A model generated the notes under the pieces. The model was not told the DNA's origin. It saw only the letters and a list, made by a program, of their open reading frames with translations, and searched no databases. 64,000 nucleotides of DNA, from contig JAWKPF010000025.1 in NCBI GenBank assembly GCA_041390825.1, positions 3,967 to 67,966 of the forward strand. The letters are read 5' to 3'. Made by a program: the position numbers and the translations under genes. Shown here piece after piece: positions 1 through 8,965 of this stretch (within the stretch, counting starts at the first letter, position 1; each line of letters opens with the position of its first letter). The DNA is from Thermomicrobiales bacterium (GTDB lineage Bacteria > Chloroflexota > Chloroflexia > Thermomicrobiales > UBA6265).

Positions 1-1
1 T

Positions 2-202
2 GCGTCTGACTATGTGCTGAACTACGGGAAGGCGCTCTTCTATCCTGCGGGATACACCGAGTCTGACCAGCTCTTGCAAGCAGCGCTCGACCCGGTCTGG
101 ATTGGCGAACAGACCGCGCAAGAGGCTTTGGTCGATTCTGGTGTGGCCGATCAAGTCAGCGCGCTCTTGCTCGAGAAGCAAAAGCTGATCGAAGCGGTCT
201 AG
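2..202 (+). CDS. Sugar ABC transporter solute-binding protein, C-terminal fragment
   Basis: The reading frame is open from the first bases of the window to a TAG at 200-202, so only the last ~66 residues are present and the true start lies outside. The sequence (with ALDPVWIGEQTAQEAL and a Lys/Glu-rich end) looks like the last helices of a family 1 extracellular sugar-binding lipoprotein. The identification rests mainly on context: two MalF/MalG-type permeases follow immediately (16 nt gap to the first), the usual binding protein-permease-permease order. The ligand cannot be read from this fragment; the downstream GH127 enzyme suggests an arabinose-containing oligosaccharide. Confidence 0.6.
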   Translation, partial: ASDYVLNYGKALFYPAGYTESDQLLQAALDPVWIGEQTAQEALVDSGVADQVSALLLEKQKLIEAV

Positions 203-218
203 CATCTCGGAATGCCAG

Positions 219-1172
219 ATGGCTTCTCTTGATTCGTCCGTTTCCGCGCCGGTCGCGACTTCGGTCGCGGCCGGGCGCCGTTCGGGTATCTCGCTTCGCC
301 GCCGTGAGGCCCTTATCGGCTATGTCTTCATCCTGCCTGCCGTGCTGGGCTTCTTGCTCTGGACGGCTGGACCGATGTTCTATTCCCTTTGGATGAGTTT
401 TCATACCTGGGACATGCGCAATCCCGCGGAGTGGGTGGGTCTCGGCAACTATCGGGAGATCTGGCACGACGATCTTTTCTGGACATCCCTTCGCGCGACG
501 TTCACATACGCGATTTTGTTGGTCCCGCTCTTCCAGATTCTCAGCTTCGCCACTGCAATGCTGCTCAACACGAACGTGCGCGGAGTCAAGTTCTTCCGTT
601 CGGCCTTCTATCTCCCGGTTGTCATTCCGGCCGCTGCTGGGGCATTTCTGTGGGGATGGATCTTCAACCCGGAGTTCGGTTTGCTGAACTTCTATTTGAG
701 GAAGCTCGGCTTGCCGAAGATCCTCTGGTTCCAGGAACCGCGCTATGCCATGACCGCGATGGTGATCATCTCACTCTGGGGATTCGGAGCAACCATGGTG
801 ATCTACCTGGCTGCGCTGCAGGGAATTCCAGAACATCTCTACGAAGCTGCCGAACTCGACGGCGCTGGTTTCTTCCGCCGGCTCGGCACGGTCACGATTC
901 CGATGATGTCCCCGGTGATTTTCTTCAATCTCGTGTTGGGCGTGATTGGCGCACTGCAGGTCTTCACTTCTGCCTACATCATCACCCAGGGCGGCCCGCA
1001 GAACTCGACCCGTTTCTACACACTGATGATCTACGATCGCGCCTTCGATCAATTCCGTATGGGCTACGCCTCCGCGTTGGCCTGGGTGCTCTTTTTCATC
1101 ATTCTTGCGATCTCACTCCTCGTCTTCCGCTCGTTCGGCCGCATGGTCTACTACGAGGACGAGGGGAAATAG
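219..1172 (+). CDS. Sugar ABC transporter permease (MalF/UgpA type)
   Basis: 317 residues. A basic N-terminus (RRSGISLRRREA) precedes the first membrane helix (IGYVFILPAVLGFLLW); about six hydrophobic helices follow. The cytoplasmic EAA loop that docks on the ATPase is clear in the C-terminal half (EAAELDGAGFFRRLGTVTIP). This is one of the two inner-membrane subunits of a CUT1-type sugar importer. It pairs with the next gene, 18 nt downstream. No ATPase gene is in the cluster, which is common where one shared MsmK/UgpC-type ATPase serves several importers. The ATG at 219 is the first start that keeps the full N-terminal helix. Confidence 0.88.
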   Translation: MASLDSSVSAPVATSVAAGRRSGISLRRREALIGYVFILPAVLGFLLWTAGPMFYSLWMSFHTWDMRNPAEWVGLGNYREIWHDDLFWTSLRATFTYAILLVPLFQILSFATAMLLNTNVRGVKFFRSAFYLPVVIPAAAGAFLWGWIFNPEFGLLNFYLRKLGLPKILWFQEPRYAMTAMVIISLWGFGATMVIYLAALQGIPEHLYEAAELDGAGFFRRLGTVTIPMMSPVIFFNLVLGVIGALQVFTSAYIITQGGPQNSTRFYTLMIYDRAFDQFRMGYASALAWVLFFIILAISLLVFRSFGRMVYYEDEGK

Positions 1173-1190
1173 CCCGAAGGAGACAGAGTC

Positions 1191-2076
1191 ATGAGTGCTG
1201 ACTCGGGAGCCTACATCAGCGCGGGACCCTCGCATCGCTCCAAAACGGTCCGCCATGGGGTACGCAACGGTCTGATCTACCTGGTCTTGATCGGGGTGTC
1301 GTTGATCTTGCTTGCACCGCTCTTCTGGATGGTCAGCACCGCGTTGAAGGGCCGCAAACAGATCTTTACCTATCCGCCGGAGTGGCTGCCCGATCCAGCA
1401 ATCTGGAGCAATTTCAGCGATTCACTCTCCGCCTATCCGTTCGGGCGGTTCGCGACCAACACGCTCATCATTGCGGGTTTCAATATTGCGGGTGTGCTGT
1501 TGACTGCCTCGATGGCAGCCTATGCCTTCGCACGGCTACGTTTTCCAGGGCGAGACGTCATCTTCATGATCCTGCTCTCCACGTTGATGCTCCCATTTTC
1601 CGTGCTGATGATCCCGCGGTACATCGAATTTCGCGAGCTTGGTTGGCTCGATTCGTGGCTCCCGCTCATCGTCCCGAACTGGTTCGGCGGTAGTGTCTTC
1701 TTCATCTTTCTGTTACGGCAGTTTTTCCGGACCATACCGCGTGACTTGAGCGATGCGGCCAAGCTGGATGGGGCCTCTGAGTTCCGGAACTTTTTGGCAG
1801 ATCGTTCTGCCGTTGTCGAAGCCGGCGCTGGCAGTGGTGGCGGTGTTTGTCTTCCTCGATACCTGGAACGACTTCCTCGCGCCCCTGATTTACATCACTT
1901 CGACCTCGAAGTACACCGTGTCCCTGGGGCTTTCGCTTTTCATGGGTAACTACACGACCAATTGGGCCTATCTCATGGCAGCGTCGACCCTGATGACGGT
2001 TCCGACCATCCTGGTATTCATCGTCGCGCAACGCTACTTCGTGCACGGCGTCGTATTGACAGGCGTGAAAGGGTAG
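1191..2076 (+). CDS. Sugar ABC transporter permease (MalG/UgpE type), one frameshift
   Basis: Second permease of the CUT1 importer. The reading frame from ATG 1191 gives the N-terminal helices and the EAA loop up to SDAAKLDGASEF, then goes out of frame; the rest (TFWQIVLPLSKPALAVVAVF and the last helices, ending HGVVLTGVKG) lies in the next frame to the stop at 2074-2076. Reading CGGAAC at 1785-1790 as CGGAC restores GASEFRTFWQ exactly, so one extra A near 1788-1789 explains the break. The restored protein is ~294 residues, normal for the family. A consensus error is more likely than a pseudogene because both sides are well conserved. Confidence 0.85.
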
Positions 2077-2227
2077 CGCGCAGGTCGTGAACTGGGGACC
2101 GAGTAACGAAGCGGGTCCCCCGCACGACTTATCGATCCAAAGGACTCCGTTTCAAGGGCAACGAGTATCTGATTTCCCGCCTGCAGATCCGGGCGGCAAG
2201 CGAGTGCTGTGCACATCAGGAGGAACT

Positions 2228-4123
2228 ATGTCGACCGAGATCCGTACCAAGGCAGTTATTGTCGATACTTCTGCCAGTCCATTTGCGAGGTTGCGCCCCG
2301 TGGCCGTGAGCGACGTACGCCTCTCAGATCCCATCTGGGAGCCGCGCCGCAAGTTGACATCCGAACGCACTATTCCCGAACAGCATGCGCTCCTGGAGAG
2401 CAGCCAACGGCTGGACAACTTCCGGCGTGGGGCAGGAACGCTCGATGGTCCCTTCTATGGTCGCTACTTCAATGACTCCGACGTTTACAAATGGCTCGAG
2501 GCTGCTGCCTGGGCACTCGCGATGGACTACGATGCGGAGCTGGACAGGCTTGTGGACGACGTCATCGCGATTGTGGCGGCGGCCCAGTTGCCAGATGGCT
2601 ACCTCGACAACTTCTACACCGTCGATCAGCTCGAAAAACGGTGGACCAATCTCACGGTTACTCACGAGCTCTATTGTGCCGGGCATCTCTTTCAGGCCGG
2701 GGTGGCCCATTTTCGAGCTACTGGCAAGACGAATCTGCTCGATATTTGCTGCAAGTTCGCGGACTTGATCTGCGACACGTTCGGTCCCGAATCCGAGGGC
2801 AAAACACCCGGCACCGATGGTCATGAAGAAGTCGAACTGGCGCTCGTCGAACTTGGCCGCGCTACAGGCAACCAGCGTTACATCGATCAAGCGCTCTACT
2901 TCCTGGATGCGCGCGGCCACGGTCTGGTCGGCGGAGATGAGTATCATCAGGACCACGTACCCTTTCGAGATGCCAGCGAGGTGGTTGGGCATGCCGTGCG
3001 GCAGGTCTATCTCACCGCTGGCGCCGCCGATATCTATACCGAGGTGGGCGACGATTCGATCAGGGCTGCCCTCGACCGTCTCTGGGACAACATGACGCAT
3101 CGGCGCATCTATGTCAGCAGCGGTATTGGGTCGCGCTGGGATGGTGAGGCGTTCGGGCGCGATCTCGAACTTGGGAACGAGCGCGCGTACACAGAAAGCT
3201 GTGCGGCGATTGGCAGTGTGATGTGGAACTGGAGGATGCTCCTGATCACCGGCGACGCCAAGTATCCCGACTTGATCGAAACCACCCTGTTCAACGCTAT
3301 GCTGCCGGGCATTTCTATCAGCGGCGATCTGTACTTCTATCAAAACCCGTTGTCCGACGATGGACATCACCGACGTGAACCTTGGTTCGATTGTGCCTGC
3401 TGCCCTCCGAACATCGCTCGCACTCTCGCCCAGCTCAGTGGATATTTCGCGACCACGTCTCCTGAGGGTGTCTGGCTTCACCTTTACGCCCAGTCGGACC
3501 TCGACCTCGTCCTCGATAGCGGCCATTCGGTCAAGATCTCTCTTCGAACTGACTATCCATGGAACGGCACAATCGACATAACAGTCGATAGCGCGGGGGA
3601 GTTCTCCCTTTTCTTGCGCATTCCATCTTGGGCGCATGGGGCGACCGCGAAAGCCGCCGGTTCGATGGTCGACAACGTCTCCCCCGGGTCCTATCTCGAG
3701 ATTCGCCGCATGTGGACTCCGGGCGACAAGGTCGAAATCGACTTTCCTATGGCTGTCCGGTTCCTGGTTTCACATCCGAATCTGTTCGAGAATCGCGGAC
3801 GAACCGCGGTCATGCGTGGACCACTGCTCTATTGTCTGGAACAGGCAGGCAATTCCGGTATCGATCCGCGTGATGCCAGGCTGCCGTCATCGCCGCACGT
3901 CTCTGTCGAGCACAGACCTGATCTGCTCGGTGGCGTTACGGTTCTCACGACGGATGTCGTCCTGGAGCCACCAAGTGACGCATGGAGCACGCAGCTCTAC
4001 TTGTCTGCAGATTGTGCGCCTGGACGTGATGCAGGGGAGGTTCGCACGGTCGAGCTGATCCCGTACTTCGTTTGGGCGAACCGCGAGGCTGGCCCAATGG
4101 AGGTATGGCTGCGGACCGAGTAG
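2228..4123 (+). CDS. Glycoside hydrolase family 127, beta-L-arabinofuranosidase-like
   Basis: 631 residues. GH127 (DUF1680) enzymes release L-arabinofuranose from plant glycans or hydroxyproline-linked arabinans, using a zinc-bound cysteine as nucleophile. The residues are in place: GEAF with Glu307 (acid/base), Glu323-Ser-Cys325, and FDCACC with Cys389, Cys391 and Cys392, matching Glu322, Glu338, Cys340, Cys417 and Cys418 of HypBA1. An (alpha/alpha)6 barrel would span roughly residues 20-430, followed by beta-sandwich domains. ATG 2228 is chosen because AGGAGG sits just upstream; an in-frame start at 2087 adds a low-complexity leader with no ribosome site. There is no signal peptide, so it should be cytoplasmic and act on imported oligosaccharides. 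Family confidence is high; exact linkage is inferred. Confidence 0.9.
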   Translation: MSTEIRTKAVIVDTSASPFARLRPVAVSDVRLSDPIWEPRRKLTSERTIPEQHALLESSQRLDNFRRGAGTLDGPFYGRYFNDSDVYKWLEAAAWALAMDYDAELDRLVDDVIAIVAAAQLPDGYLDNFYTVDQLEKRWTNLTVTHELYCAGHLFQAGVAHFRATGKTNLLDICCKFADLICDTFGPESEGKTPGTDGHEEVELALVELGRATGNQRYIDQALYFLDARGHGLVGGDEYHQDHVPFRDASEVVGHAVRQVYLTAGAADIYTEVGDDSIRAALDRLWDNMTHRRIYVSSGIGSRWDGEAFGRDLELGNERAYTESCAAIGSVMWNWRMLLITGDAKYPDLIETTLFNAMLPGISISGDLYFYQNPLSDDGHHRREPWFDCACCPPNIARTLAQLSGYFATTSPEGVWLHLYAQSDLDLVLDSGHSVKISLRTDYPWNGTIDITVDSAGEFSLFLRIPSWAHGATAKAAGSMVDNVSPGSYLEIRRMWTPGDKVEIDFPMAVRFLVSHPNLFENRGRTAVMRGPLLYCLEQAGNSGIDPRDARLPSSPHVSVEHRPDLLGGVTVLTTDVVLEPPSDAWSTQLYLSADCAPGRDAGEVRTVELIPYFVWANREAGPMEVWLRTE

Positions 4124-4158
4124 CGCGCCCGCTGCTATTGTGTGCATGGCGAACGCGC

Positions 4159-4183
4159 GGGCGGTTCGGTATCCGGACCGCCC
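4159..4183 (+). terminator. GC-rich hairpin after the GH127 gene
   Basis: GGGCGGTTCGG (4159-4169) pairs with CCGGACCGCCC (4173-4183) with one G-T wobble and a 3-nt loop. It lies 36 nt past the GH127 stop and before the aldo/keto reductase. There is no T-run after it, so it may be a weak terminator or an mRNA-stabilising hairpin within the operon. Confidence 0.35.
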
Positions 4184-4220
4184 ACGCTCTTGAAACGGCA
4201 GGCAAACTCGGGACGATGCC

Positions 4221-5189
4221 ATGAAATATGGGACGCTGTCATCGGTCGACAAGCCGGTCGCGCGGGTCGTGCAGGGGACTACTGTGCTCGACCCTGCCGA
4301 TCCTGCAGCGTCGTTTGCGCTGCTGGACGCCATCTTCGAGCTCGGTGGCACCACGTTCGATACCGCCCAGAGCTATCTCCAGGGTGATGCCGAACGCCTG
4401 CTTGGCCGATGGATGGCGGAGCGAAGAAATCAGGATCAGGTGCTGGTCATCACGAAGGGATGCCACCATACGCCTGACCGGCAACGTGTGACGCCGTTCG
4501 ATCTCACCGCCGATCTGCATGATTCGCTGGCGCGGCTAGGGCTCGAACGGATCGATCTCTACTTCTTGCACCGGGACAACCCGGACGTGCCGGTGGAAGA
4601 GATCATCGGAACGCTCAACGCGCATATCACTGCCGGAAAGATCGGCGCGATTGGTGCCTCGAACTGGACGGTCGAGCGGATCCAGGCTGCAAACCGCTCT
4701 GCGCGCGAACACGGCATGGAACCGTTCACCGCCAGCAGTCCGAACTACAGCCTGGCCGACCAGATCGCATCCCCCTGGGCGAACACGGTCAGCATCAGCG
4801 GACCAGGCAACGCCTCGTCCCGTGCCTGGTATCGGACCACCCGAATGCCGGTCTTCGCCTGGTCGAGCCTCGCGCACGGTTTTCTTTCAGGCCAGTTCCG
4901 GAGTGACCAACGCGGCGAACCGGCCAACGACTTCGAATGCTTTGTGCTCGAGACGTATGGCTCGGATGACAACTTCGAGCGGTTGCGCCGCGCCGAAGTG
5001 CTGGCCGAAGAGAAGGGCGTCACCGTGGCGCAAATCGCGCTGTCGTTCATCCTCGAGCAACAGGTCGATGTCTACGCCATCACGGCAGGAAAGAACCCGC
5101 AAGAGTTTGCGGCAAATGTGGCCGCTCTCGATATCGCACTCAGCCGGTCCGAGCTCGACTGGCTCGACCTGCTCGCGTACGAACGCTAG
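4221..5189 (+). CDS. Aldo/keto reductase
   Basis: 322 residues, an NAD(P)H-dependent TIM-barrel oxidoreductase acting on aldehydes, ketones or sugars. The catalytic tetrad is complete: Asp47 and Tyr52 (TTFDTAQSY), Lys79 (VLVITKG) and His117 (LYFLHRDNP). The segment GKIGAIGASNWTVERI is the conserved barrel strand, and a late ITAGKNPQEF segment resembles the cofactor-binding region. It lies ~100 nt after the GH127 gene on the same strand and may reduce the released sugar or a derivative. The substrate is not readable from sequence. Confidence 0.87.
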   Translation: MKYGTLSSVDKPVARVVQGTTVLDPADPAASFALLDAIFELGGTTFDTAQSYLQGDAERLLGRWMAERRNQDQVLVITKGCHHTPDRQRVTPFDLTADLHDSLARLGLERIDLYFLHRDNPDVPVEEIIGTLNAHITAGKIGAIGASNWTVERIQAANRSAREHGMEPFTASSPNYSLADQIASPWANTVSISGPGNASSRAWYRTTRMPVFAWSSLAHGFLSGQFRSDQRGEPANDFECFVLETYGSDDNFERLRRAEVLAEEKGVTVAQIALSFILEQQVDVYAITAGKNPQEFAANVAALDIALSRSELDWLDLLAYER

Positions 5190-5241
5190 TTTCGGGCATA
5201 CTTTCCCTATAGAGGACATTCGCTATTGAAAGGGAGCTGGC

Positions 5242-6756
5242 GTGGTCGAGCCGTTGTTGATTGCGAAATCGGGAGCCGAGAATGTCGACCTCTTGCCGGG
5301 CATGTCCAACCGGCATGGAGTCGTCTGCGGAGCAACCGGTACCGGCAAGACGGTCACAATCCAGGCCATGTGCGAGCGATTTTCGGAAATCGGCACCCCG
5401 GTCTTCGTGGCTGATGTCAAGGGCGATCTGGCGGGTCTCTCGCAACCGGGCGGCGGCAACGAGAAGGTCGATCAGCGGTTGGCCGAAATGGCCATTCCGG
5501 ACTATACGCCCCGTGGCTACCCGGTCGTGTTCTGGGACATCTATGGGGTGCAAGGGCATCAGGTCCGCACCACGGTCTCTGAAATGGGCCCGGTCCTGCT
5601 GGCCCGTCTCATGCAGTTGAACGACACGCAAGCGGGTGTGCTGCAGATCGTCTTCGCCTGGGCCGATGCGCAGAACTATCCACTGATCGATTTCAAGGAC
5701 CTGCGAGCGCTTCTGGGTGAAGTGGCGGACAACCGCAAGAATATTCTCAAGGACTACGGAACCGTTTCGGTGCAGTCGGTCGGCGCAATTCAGCGCGCTG
5801 TCCTGACGATGGAGCAGCAAGGCGTCGACAAGTTCTTTGGCGAACCGGGGCTCGATCTGAGCGATTTCGTCAAGACCGACGCGAACGGCATGGGGCAGGT
5901 CAACGTGCTTGCCGCCGCAACGCTCTACCAGTCGCCAATCGCCTATTCGACCTTTCTCCTTTGGCTCCTTTCGGAGCTGTTCGAGTCCATGCCTGAGGTT
6001 GGCGACCCGGACAAGCCGAATCTCGTCTTTTTCTTCGACGAGGCGCATTTGCTCTTCGAAGACACGCCGAAACCGTTGCGTGACAAGATCGAGCAAGTCG
6101 TACGACTGATTCGCTCGAAGGGCGTGGGCGTCTTCTTCATCACGCAGATGCCGATCGATATTCCCGAGGTCATCCTCGGGCAGCTTGGCAACCGTGTGGA
6201 GCACGCGTTGCGCGCCTATACCCCGCGCGACCAGAAAGCGATTCGCGCCGTTGCCGAGACGTTTCGCACGAACCCAGACCTGGATGTCGAAACCGCCGTC
6301 ACGGAACTGCAGGTCGGCGAAGCGCTGCTTTCCTTCCTCGATGACAAAGGGGCTCCAGGTGTGGTGCAGCGTGCTTTGATCATTCCGCCGCGCAGTCGGG
6401 TCGGGGCGATCACAGACGCTGAACGAGCCGCGGTCATGCAGGCCTCTACCTACGGACTCAAGTACGCCACCGCGGTCGACACCATGTCTGCCGCCGAGAT
6501 GATCGAGGCGAAACATCAGCAGGACGAGGCCGACGCCGAGCTGGCGAAGAAACAGGCCGAAATCGACGAACTGGAAGCGAAGCGACAGGCCGAACTGGAA
6601 AAAGAGTCCAAGAAGAAGACCACGACCTCGCATAAGCGGCAGCAGAAGAGCCCATTCGACGATGTCATTGCGTCGGCGTCGAATCAGGTGGGCCGTGAAA
6701 TTGGACGCCAACTGGTCCGCGGTCTGCTGGGTAGTATCAAGCGCCAAACAAGTTGA
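5242..6756 (+). CDS. HerA-like (DUF853/YjgR family) ATPase
   Basis: 504 residues. A P-loop near the N-terminus (GATGTGKT, residues 30-37) and a Walker B segment around residue 265 (LVFFFDEAHLLFED) belong to the FtsK/HerA ATPase superfamily; length and the motif ADVKGDLAGLSQPG match the DUF853 (YjgR) group. Residues from ~420 form a charged, probably coiled-coil stretch (AKKQAEIDELEAKRQAELEK) ending in a Lys-rich tail. The start is GTG 5242, with GAAAGGGAG upstream. HerA proteins usually pair with the nuclease NurA, but no NurA gene is adjacent; YjgR-type proteins are commonly solitary and their function is unknown. Confidence 0.85.
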   Translation: MVEPLLIAKSGAENVDLLPGMSNRHGVVCGATGTGKTVTIQAMCERFSEIGTPVFVADVKGDLAGLSQPGGGNEKVDQRLAEMAIPDYTPRGYPVVFWDIYGVQGHQVRTTVSEMGPVLLARLMQLNDTQAGVLQIVFAWADAQNYPLIDFKDLRALLGEVADNRKNILKDYGTVSVQSVGAIQRAVLTMEQQGVDKFFGEPGLDLSDFVKTDANGMGQVNVLAAATLYQSPIAYSTFLLWLLSELFESMPEVGDPDKPNLVFFFDEAHLLFEDTPKPLRDKIEQVVRLIRSKGVGVFFITQMPIDIPEVILGQLGNRVEHALRAYTPRDQKAIRAVAETFRTNPDLDVETAVTELQVGEALLSFLDDKGAPGVVQRALIIPPRSRVGAITDAERAAVMQASTYGLKYATAVDTMSAAEMIEAKHQQDEADAELAKKQAEIDELEAKRQAELEKESKKKTTTSHKRQQKSPFDDVIASASNQVGREIGRQLVRGLLGSIKRQTS

Positions 6757-7004
6757 CGGAATGACCTGGGTTCTGCGACCATAGCGACAGGTTTCGCAGG
6801 AGGTCTCCGTTGACGGACTAGTTCACACATCAGCGTTCTTGTCCATCCGTTTACGAGCGGATTTGGGCCGATGCCTGATGGTGAGCTGTCTCTGTTCTGG
6901 AGCCTGCCCGCAGCCGTTCTCTCCCCTCACGGGATTCTGTACGCTCCTTTTCCAGTTGACGCATTCCACAGGACTCGGCGCGGTTCCGCGATGGAAACCC
7001 GTGC
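6757..7004. other. Intergenic region without recognised gene
   Basis: The 248 bases between the HerA-like gene and the ABC-F gene contain only short frames with no family resemblance. TTGACG occurs at 6956-6961, but no convincing -10 box lies 16-18 nt downstream. ATCCG...CGGAT near 6845-6862 is a 5-bp inverted repeat too short to mean much. Confidence 0.4.
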
Positions 7005-8665
7005 ATGCTTTCAGTCAATGCAGTCACATTTGATATCGACGGCATTCGCATCCTGGACGACGTCACGTTCTCGATTCCGGTGGGTGAAAAGGTCGGGCTC
7101 GTCGGCGCCAATGGCTCCGGCAAGTCGACCCTGCTGCAACTCATTGCCGGGCGGCGAAAACCGACCTCCGGCTCGATCCAGTTCATTGGCGGCGGAGCGA
7201 TCGGCTACCTGCCGCAAGTCCCGTTCGATACCGGCAACGCCACTGTGTTCGACATGCTGGCGCGTGGCGCGAGCGGATGGACCGCTGCCCGGGATGCCAT
7301 GGGCGCGCGTTGGAGCAGCTCTCCGCTGAGAAGCGAGCCTCAAATGACCACATGGGACGCTACGCAGGAAGTCAGTCGACACGTTCGAGGCTGCCGGCGG
7401 GTGGGCAGTCGAGGCGCGCATCGCCGCAATTCGAGATGGGTTGGGGCTGGGATCGATCTCGGACGCCCAGCCATTTCTCCAACTGAGCGGCGGACAGAAG
7501 ACCCGCGTCATGCTGGGAGCCATTGCTGATCTCCGAGCCGTCGCTCATCTTGCTCGACGAACCAACGAACTATCTCGACCTTCCCGCCCTTGAATGGCTG
7601 GAGAGCTTTGTGCTGCGCTCGCCGGTTTCGATGCTGGTTGTTTCGCACGATCGCCGGTTCCTCGATACAACGGTAACCCGCATCCTCGAGCTCGATGATC
7701 GTACGCACACGCTTCGGTCGTTTCCGGGCAACTACAGCTTCTATGCGCATGAACGGGCCCGCGAGCGCCGGCAGCATGAGATGGCGTATCAGGATCAGCA
7801 AGACGCCATCGCCAGGACTGAGGCTGCCATCCGCAAGCTCGATCAGGCCGCAAGCGGCATCGAGCAGGAGACGATTCACTTTCACTACCGGAAGGTCGCC
7901 AAAGGCATCGCCCGTCGCGCGACCGTTCAGAAACATCGCCTGGAGCGCGACCTCGCAAGCGAGGACCATTTAGAGCGGCCCGAGAACGATAAGCCCATTT
8001 ACCTGGACGGCATTGTTGGCGCCGCATTCAGCGACCGACGAACGCTGATCGCTGCAGAAGGTCTTTCGATTGCGCCTGGCGATTGCACGATCTTGCGCGG
8101 CGTCGATCTCACCATACGAGGTGGAGACCGCATTGCCATTGTTGGCGACAACGGCAGCGGAAAGACGTCCTTGCTGCGCACGCTCCTTGGGGAGATCGAG
8201 CCTGCTGCCGGGAGGGTCTATCGAGCGCCGGGAATCCAGTTCGGGTACCTGAACCAGGAACTCCTGCGCTCCGGTGTGCGATTGAAATCGACCGTGCTCG
8301 ACGCGCTGCGCAGCGTCGATGCCAGCAGCGAGACCGAACTGCGAAACCTGCTGGCTCAGTTCCACTTTGCTGGTGACGATGTCTTCAAGCCGGTGGGCGA
8401 GCTAAGCGCTGGCGAGCGCATCCGGCTCGAGCTCGCGCGTATGGCAGCGGCCGGGGCGAACGTGCTGGTCCTGGACGAACCGACCAGCCATCTCGATCTT
8501 CCGGCCATCGAGCAACTCGAGTCGGCGCTTCGGCGCTATCCAGGCACGATCGTTGCCGTGTCGCATGACCGCGCATTTCTCGATCGCGTCGGCTTCGATA
8601 CGTTCTACGAAACCCGGGATGGGAGATTGCAGGAGACCAGCTCGACAATCTGGGCCAAGGCGTGA
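7005..8665 (+). CDS. ABC-F family ATP-binding protein, several frameshifts
   Basis: Soluble duplicated ABC ATPase without membrane helices, of the type that rescues stalled ribosomes or protects them from antibiotics. First domain: Walker A GANGSGKST (residues ~33-41), signature LSGGQKTR, Walker B ILLDEPTNYLDLP; an arginine-rich linker follows (HERARERRQHEMAYQDQQ); second domain: GDNGSGKT, LSAGERIR, VLVLDEPTSHLDLP and the His switch SHDRAFLD. Three breaks interrupt the first domain: one missing T near 7303 (CGTTGG for CGTTTGG), one near 7370, and one extra C near 7513-7516. All motifs survive when frames are joined, so sequence error is more likely than decay. Confidence 0.8.
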
Positions 8666-8716
8666 CTGATATGAGCCGAAACGTCGGGGCTCCGGCACAT
8701 TTCCCCTCCGCACGTC

Positions 8717-8745
8717 TTGACACCGGCCTGCCAAATCGCTAAATT
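8717..8745 (+). promoter_or_regulatory. Sigma-70-type promoter for the metXY transcript
   Basis: TTGACA at 8717-8722 is a perfect -35 box and TAAATT at 8740-8745 a good -10 box, separated by 17 nt. Transcription would begin near 8752, about 20 nt before the SAM-I aptamer, as expected for a riboswitch-controlled leader. Confidence 0.75.
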
Positions 8746-8770
8746 CTCAGTCAACAACTGAATATCAATC

Positions 8771-8872
8771 CTTATCAGGAGAGGTGGAGGGATACGGCCC
8801 TGTGAAGCCCGGCAGCCTGCCCCGCATTGCGCGGCAAGGTGCCAATTCCGGCGAGGAAACTCGCGAGATAAG
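8771..8872 (+). promoter_or_regulatory. SAM-I (S-box) riboswitch aptamer
   Basis: The conserved S-box blocks appear in order: CTTATC at 8771, GAGGTGGAGGGA, GAAGCCCGGCAGCC, AAGGTGCCAATTCC, and the closing GATAAG at 8867-8872. CTTATC and GATAAG pair as the P1 stem. The riboswitch binds S-adenosylmethionine and normally turns transcription off when SAM is abundant. A T-run hairpin lies 28 nt downstream and the first gene is metX, so target and logic agree. Confidence 0.95.
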
Positions 8873-8900
8873 GGACTGCTGCATTCGCGCAACCCTTGTC

Positions 8901-8921
8901 ACCCCCGGCAGGGGTTTTTTG
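8901..8921 (+). terminator. Riboswitch-controlled rho-independent terminator
   Basis: ACCCC, a short loop, then GGGGT followed by TTTTTT at 8915-8920. The position just after the SAM-I aptamer and 45 nt before metX makes it the expression platform. An anti-terminator would need the released 3' side of P1; I did not work out the exact alternative pairing. Confidence 0.8.
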
Positions 8922-8965
8922 TTGAACCTGCACCGGCCAACTGGCCAGATGAACGGGCACAACGC

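Noticed and set aside
5140..6747. A 535-codon minus-strand frame opposite the HerA-like gene
   Set aside because: Composition is a mirror of the coding strand (Arg, Leu, Asp-rich), with no motif; the plus strand has a complete P-loop ATPase.
6956..6984. A promoter for the ABC-F gene from TTGACG
   Set aside because: No -10 box at suitable spacing (CGCGGT at 17 nt).
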